Shown in pieces: positions 61,346 to 64,000 of a stretch of DNA of 64,000 nt. The notes under the pieces were generated by a model. It saw only the letters and a program-made list of their open reading frames with translations, made no database searches and was not told the DNA's origin. The stretch lies in NCBI RefSeq assembly GCF_018919145.1, contig NZ_JAHLQJ010000001.1, forward strand, positions 124,001 through 188,000, written 5' to 3'. This stretch comes from Paenibacillus brevis (GTDB taxonomy: Bacteria > Bacillota > Bacilli > Paenibacillales > Paenibacillaceae). Position 1 is the first letter of the stretch, and each line of letters begins with the position of its first letter. Position numbers and translations under genes: made by a program.

Positions 61346-63673
61346 ATGAAATTCCGAATTTCACTTTTAAAATCATTCCAAAAGCATCCGACCTATATGA
61401 GGATTATTTTTTACTTTGTCAGCGTCAACGTGCTGGTTCTGGCCATTTCGTTCCTGGTGCTTTATTCGCAATCCTCCCGTACGCTCGTTGAAGAGATCGG
61501 GGAGCACTCGGAATCTCTCCTGGTGAACGGAGCCCGTAATACCGCCCGCTTGATGGAGTGGTCCCTGGACTTCGCGTTTTCCTCCAGCAACGACAGCGAG
61601 CTTAAGGTGTACGCTCTCTCCGACCACTATAGCGATTATGAAACCTACGAGGTGTGGAACCGCCTGATGGGCATCAAAATGTCCAATCCTTCTATTGATT
61701 CCGTCTATCTGATCAACGACTATACAGATACAGTAATTGATTCCAGGCTCGGCCTGAACGAGGCGGCTAGCTTCTATGACCAGGACATTCTGAATCGACT
61801 CCGGAACCCGTCGCAGTCCGACCAGACTGTGCTGATTCCAAGAAAGCTGCCTGAGCCGCTCAACGGCGGTGCCTTCAAGGACGTCATTACAATTGTCAGA
61901 CTCTATGAAAAGGGCAGCTCCATTTCGGCATTCGTGCTCAATGTCGATACCCGGGAATTGATGACACTGCTCCAGAATAATTCTCAATACCAGGACCGGA
62001 TCATCATGGTCCTTAATGACCATAACGAACGAGTATTCAGCAGCATTTCATTGAATGGAGAACAGATTCAGGAATACAGGGATCGGGCCCATGGCATGAG
62101 CGGATGGGAAATATACAAGCCGCGCGATCAGGAGAAGCAATTGATCGTGTACTCTAATGCTTCCATTAAAGGTATTCAAAACTGGAGCTTTATCGAGGGC
62201 ATTCCGAGGGATCTGATTCTGAAGAAAATCGATGTGCTTCGCGACCTCACCATACTTTTGTTTGCCGGGCTGTTCCTGGCCTCGCTTGCTGTCACTGTCT
62301 TGATCTCCAAGCGAGTCTACTCTCCGATTCAGGATCTGGTCAGTAACGTCATGAAGCAACACCAAGCCGAGACCTTCAGCCAAGGCCGGTCAGCCAACGA
62401 ACTGGACTATCTATCCAGCGTCTTCACAGCCCAGCAAGAGCAGATCGTCGAATTGACCGATCATTGGAGACACAGCAAGATATTGGGAAGAGAACGATTT
62501 TTGCGCGAGCTTCTTGGCAGGGGTTCACTTGTAAGAGAGGAAATAAAGAGTCAATCCGAGGAATGGGAGATTGAGTTGCCTGAGGAAAATGTGTCGATCG
62601 TCATTTTCCGGATCGATTATTTCCCGGAATTTATGGACACCTATCCGGAAAAGGACCGCCGATTGCTCCGATTTGCCATGGGCAATATTGTCCATGAGTC
62701 GCTAAGGATGGCCGAGCAGCACCTTCAAACGGTCGATATGGGACATGACCATGTCGCAGTTATCATTTCCGTAAACAGTCCGGCCGAGGAATTCATCGCA
62801 AATCTGAAGGTTACTCAACAGCTCGTACAGCAATATCTTTCGATCGGCACAACCGTTGCCTGGGGAGGAACGCTGCAGCATCTGAACGACATCCACGAAG
62901 CCTATCTGGAAACCTACGAATTGACGCAAGAGCGATTCCGGTTTGGCCACGGAGCCGTAATCGCCAAGATGTATCTGGAGGGGAATTCAGGAGAGGTTTA
63001 TCACTTGCCGATTGATAAAGAACGCCAACTAGCCCAAGCAATTCATAAAACGAATGCAGATACCGCGCTTGAAATCATGCACCAATCGGTGGGTGCTTTG
63101 CGGATGCTGCCTTATTTTGAATGCAAAATGTCACTGATCACGCTGTTCATGGATATGCGCCGGCTAATTCAGGACCAGTCCGCCAAGCCGCTGCCAAGCT
63201 CCTTCGGATTAACTTCGGTGGAGAACCAGATTATCAAGCTTGAAACACTGGACAATCTGGTTCCCTGGATAGACCATATGCTTACGAAAGCATTGGATGA
63301 TCTAGCTGCTGCTCGCACCCAATCCAAAAATGCCGGCTTTGTTGAGGATGTGGAGAGGATTATCGCAAAACAGCTCAGCAATCCGAATCTGTCTTCCAAA
63401 ATGCTCGCCGATGAGCTTGGCCTGTCCGTTAATTATTTACGGAGCCTGTATAAAGCGGAAACCAATCAATCTATCACGGACACGATTTCACAGAAGCGCC
63501 TGGAGTACATTTGCCAGGAACTGCTGGCATCCGACTCGCCGATTGAGCCGATTATTTCAACCTACGGGTTCTCATCCTTAAACACCTTTTACACGGTGTT
63601 CAAAAAGGTTTATGGAGTCACACCGGCACAATATCGAAAAATGTATAAAAAGGATAGCGATCAGCTCACTTGA
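61346..63673 (+). CDS. Membrane-bound AraC-family regulator with extracellular sensor
   Basis: The 775-residue protein has a first membrane helix (about residues 20-42, IIFYFVSVNVLVLAISFLVLY), a large extracytoplasmic domain (about 43-290), a second helix (about 296-315) followed by a short HAMP-like linker, a cytoplasmic region and a C-terminal AraC DNA-binding domain (about 670-770). The two HTH motifs lie in SSKMLADELGLSVNYLRSLYK and IEPIISTYGFSSLNTFYTVFKK. Such one-component sensors are common beside LplABC operons in Paenibacillus and activate them on sensing the sugar outside. It is divergent from the GH130 operon. Confidence 0.87.
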   Translation: MKFRISLLKSFQKHPTYMRIIFYFVSVNVLVLAISFLVLYSQSSRTLVEEIGEHSESLLVNGARNTARLMEWSLDFAFSSSNDSELKVYALSDHYSDYETYEVWNRLMGIKMSNPSIDSVYLINDYTDTVIDSRLGLNEAASFYDQDILNRLRNPSQSDQTVLIPRKLPEPLNGGAFKDVITIVRLYEKGSSISAFVLNVDTRELMTLLQNNSQYQDRIIMVLNDHNERVFSSISLNGEQIQEYRDRAHGMSGWEIYKPRDQEKQLIVYSNASIKGIQNWSFIEGIPRDLILKKIDVLRDLTILLFAGLFLASLAVTVLISKRVYSPIQDLVSNVMKQHQAETFSQGRSANELDYLSSVFTAQQEQIVELTDHWRHSKILGRERFLRELLGRGSLVREEIKSQSEEWEIELPEENVSIVIFRIDYFPEFMDTYPEKDRRLLRFAMGNIVHESLRMAEQHLQTVDMGHDHVAVIISVNSPAEEFIANLKVTQQLVQQYLSIGTTVAWGGTLQHLNDIHEAYLETYELTQERFRFGHGAVIAKMYLEGNSGEVYHLPIDKERQLAQAIHKTNADTALEIMHQSVGALRMLPYFECKMSLITLFMDMRRLIQDQSAKPLPSSFGLTSVENQIIKLETLDNLVPWIDHMLTKALDDLAAARTQSKNAGFVEDVERIIAKQLSNPNLSSKMLADELGLSVNYLRSLYKAETNQSITDTISQKRLEYICQELLASDSPIEPIISTYGFSSLNTFYTVFKKVYGVTPAQYRKMYKKDSDQLT

Positions 63674-63681
63674 GAGTTTGT

Positions 63682-64000
63682 TTATTCCCGATTCATGTGA
63701 TCCAGCAGATGCTCTCTCAACAGATCGCGCAGCCAGAGGGTATCCATCCTTAGCTCTCTCAGGCCTGCCGCCTGCGTCACAATCTGGGCTCTTAACACTT
63801 CAGGACCGTCTGTTCCATTCAAATACCGACTCATGAAATGAAGAAATACATCTACCTTGCGCAGCCGAAGCAGCAGCGGAATGACCGCAACCTCTCGGGA
63901 AGACAAGCGAAGACGGCTGCCGAAGCCCGCGCAGAATTGCTCTGCCTGCTCCTTCTTGCCGCTGCCAATGAGATCGGCAAGAATTACTGCCGGCTCCATG
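63682..64000 (-). CDS. C-terminal part of a probable phosphotransferase-family protein (cut by window edge)
   Basis: About 106 residues are visible and end ...LREHLLDHMNRE. The pattern SSREVAVIPLLLRLRKVDVFLHFMSRY is like the C-terminal helical region of aminoglycoside phosphotransferase/homoserine-kinase-like enzymes. The kinase active site would be outside the window, so this is a tentative call. It is convergent with the AraC regulator with only eight bases between, and I see no terminator there. Confidence 0.45.
   Translation of the reverse strand, partial: MEPAVILADLIGSGKKEQAEQFCAGFGSRLRLSSREVAVIPLLLRLRKVDVFLHFMSRYLNGTDGPEVLRAQIVTQAAGLRELRMDTLWLRDLLREHLLDHMNRE

Noticed and set aside
1-64000. 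CRISPR arrays, tRNA or rRNA genes, prophage or transposase genes
   Set aside because: I looked for regularly spaced direct repeats, clover-leaf patterns and rRNA signatures, and for transposase or integrase motifs in all frames given, and saw none.

Overview
The window looks like a chromosome segment from a Paenibacillus-type member of the Bacillales. The case rests on strong GGAGG ribosome-binding sites, sigma-A promoters, intermediate GC content, LplABC/MalEFG-type sugar ABC importers without their own ATPase, an S-layer (SLH) anchored secreted enzyme and a family-typical GH65/GH13 set. No rRNA, tRNA, CRISPR array, transposase, integrase or phage gene was seen. About 50 kb of the 64 kb is carbohydrate metabolism.

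Layout. 0-5.7 kb holds housekeeping genes: the start of a glycerophosphodiester phosphodiesterase, an FMN reductase, pspC-pspA, nfeD-stomatin and a cystine symporter. 6-23.7 kb is a maltodextrin regulon: lipoprotein amylase, alpha-glucosidase, GH32 beta-fructosidase, chemoreceptor, malEFG, neopullulanase, malR, beta-phosphoglucomutase and maltose phosphorylase. 23.7-40.6 kb looks like an N-glycan/glycoconjugate locus: a 1758-residue SLH-anchored GH85 endo-beta-N-acetylglucosaminidase, then an operon with an ABC importer, GH29 fucosidase, GH18 and a transglutaminase-fold protein, and divergently a CBM9-like protein and a LacI regulator. 40.8-48.9 kb is a second alpha-glucan block: pullulanase, an ABC importer, a second neopullulanase and a LacI regulator. 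49-56.4 kb holds an FAD oxidoreductase under a purine riboswitch, a CorC/HlyC protein and a MoxR-DUF58-DUF4129 operon. 56.5-63.7 kb holds a GH130 beta-mannoside phosphorylase with an LplABC importer and a divergent membrane-bound AraC regulator. The last 300 bases are the end of a probable phosphotransferase.

How the parts fit. Outside the cell the amylase shortens starch and MalEFG imports maltodextrins. Neopullulanases, pullulanase and alpha-glucosidase trim them. Maltose phosphorylase plus beta-phosphoglucomutase convert maltose to glucose and glucose-6-phosphate. Four maltose genes or operons carry the same CAAACG-type palindrome over the -35 box, which gives MalR a simple way to control them. 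In the second theme GH85 would release N-glycans at the surface, the importer would take in fragments, and cytoplasmic GH29, GH18, the transglutaminase-fold protein and possibly GH130 would process them.

Points most worth a second look: (1) the transglutaminase-fold protein in the glycan locus, with Cys and His but no catalytic Asp; (2) a 33-bp relic of a pullulanase 3' end at 29304-29336, matching the pulA 3' end at 40871-40903, so that the glycan operon is flanked by two pulA tails; (3) a 162-bp element with perfect 17-bp inverted ends that supplies the pulA stop codon; (4) a guanine-type riboswitch whose terminator uses the aptamer's own P1 strand, predicting a ligand-ON switch, in front of an FAD oxidoreductase.
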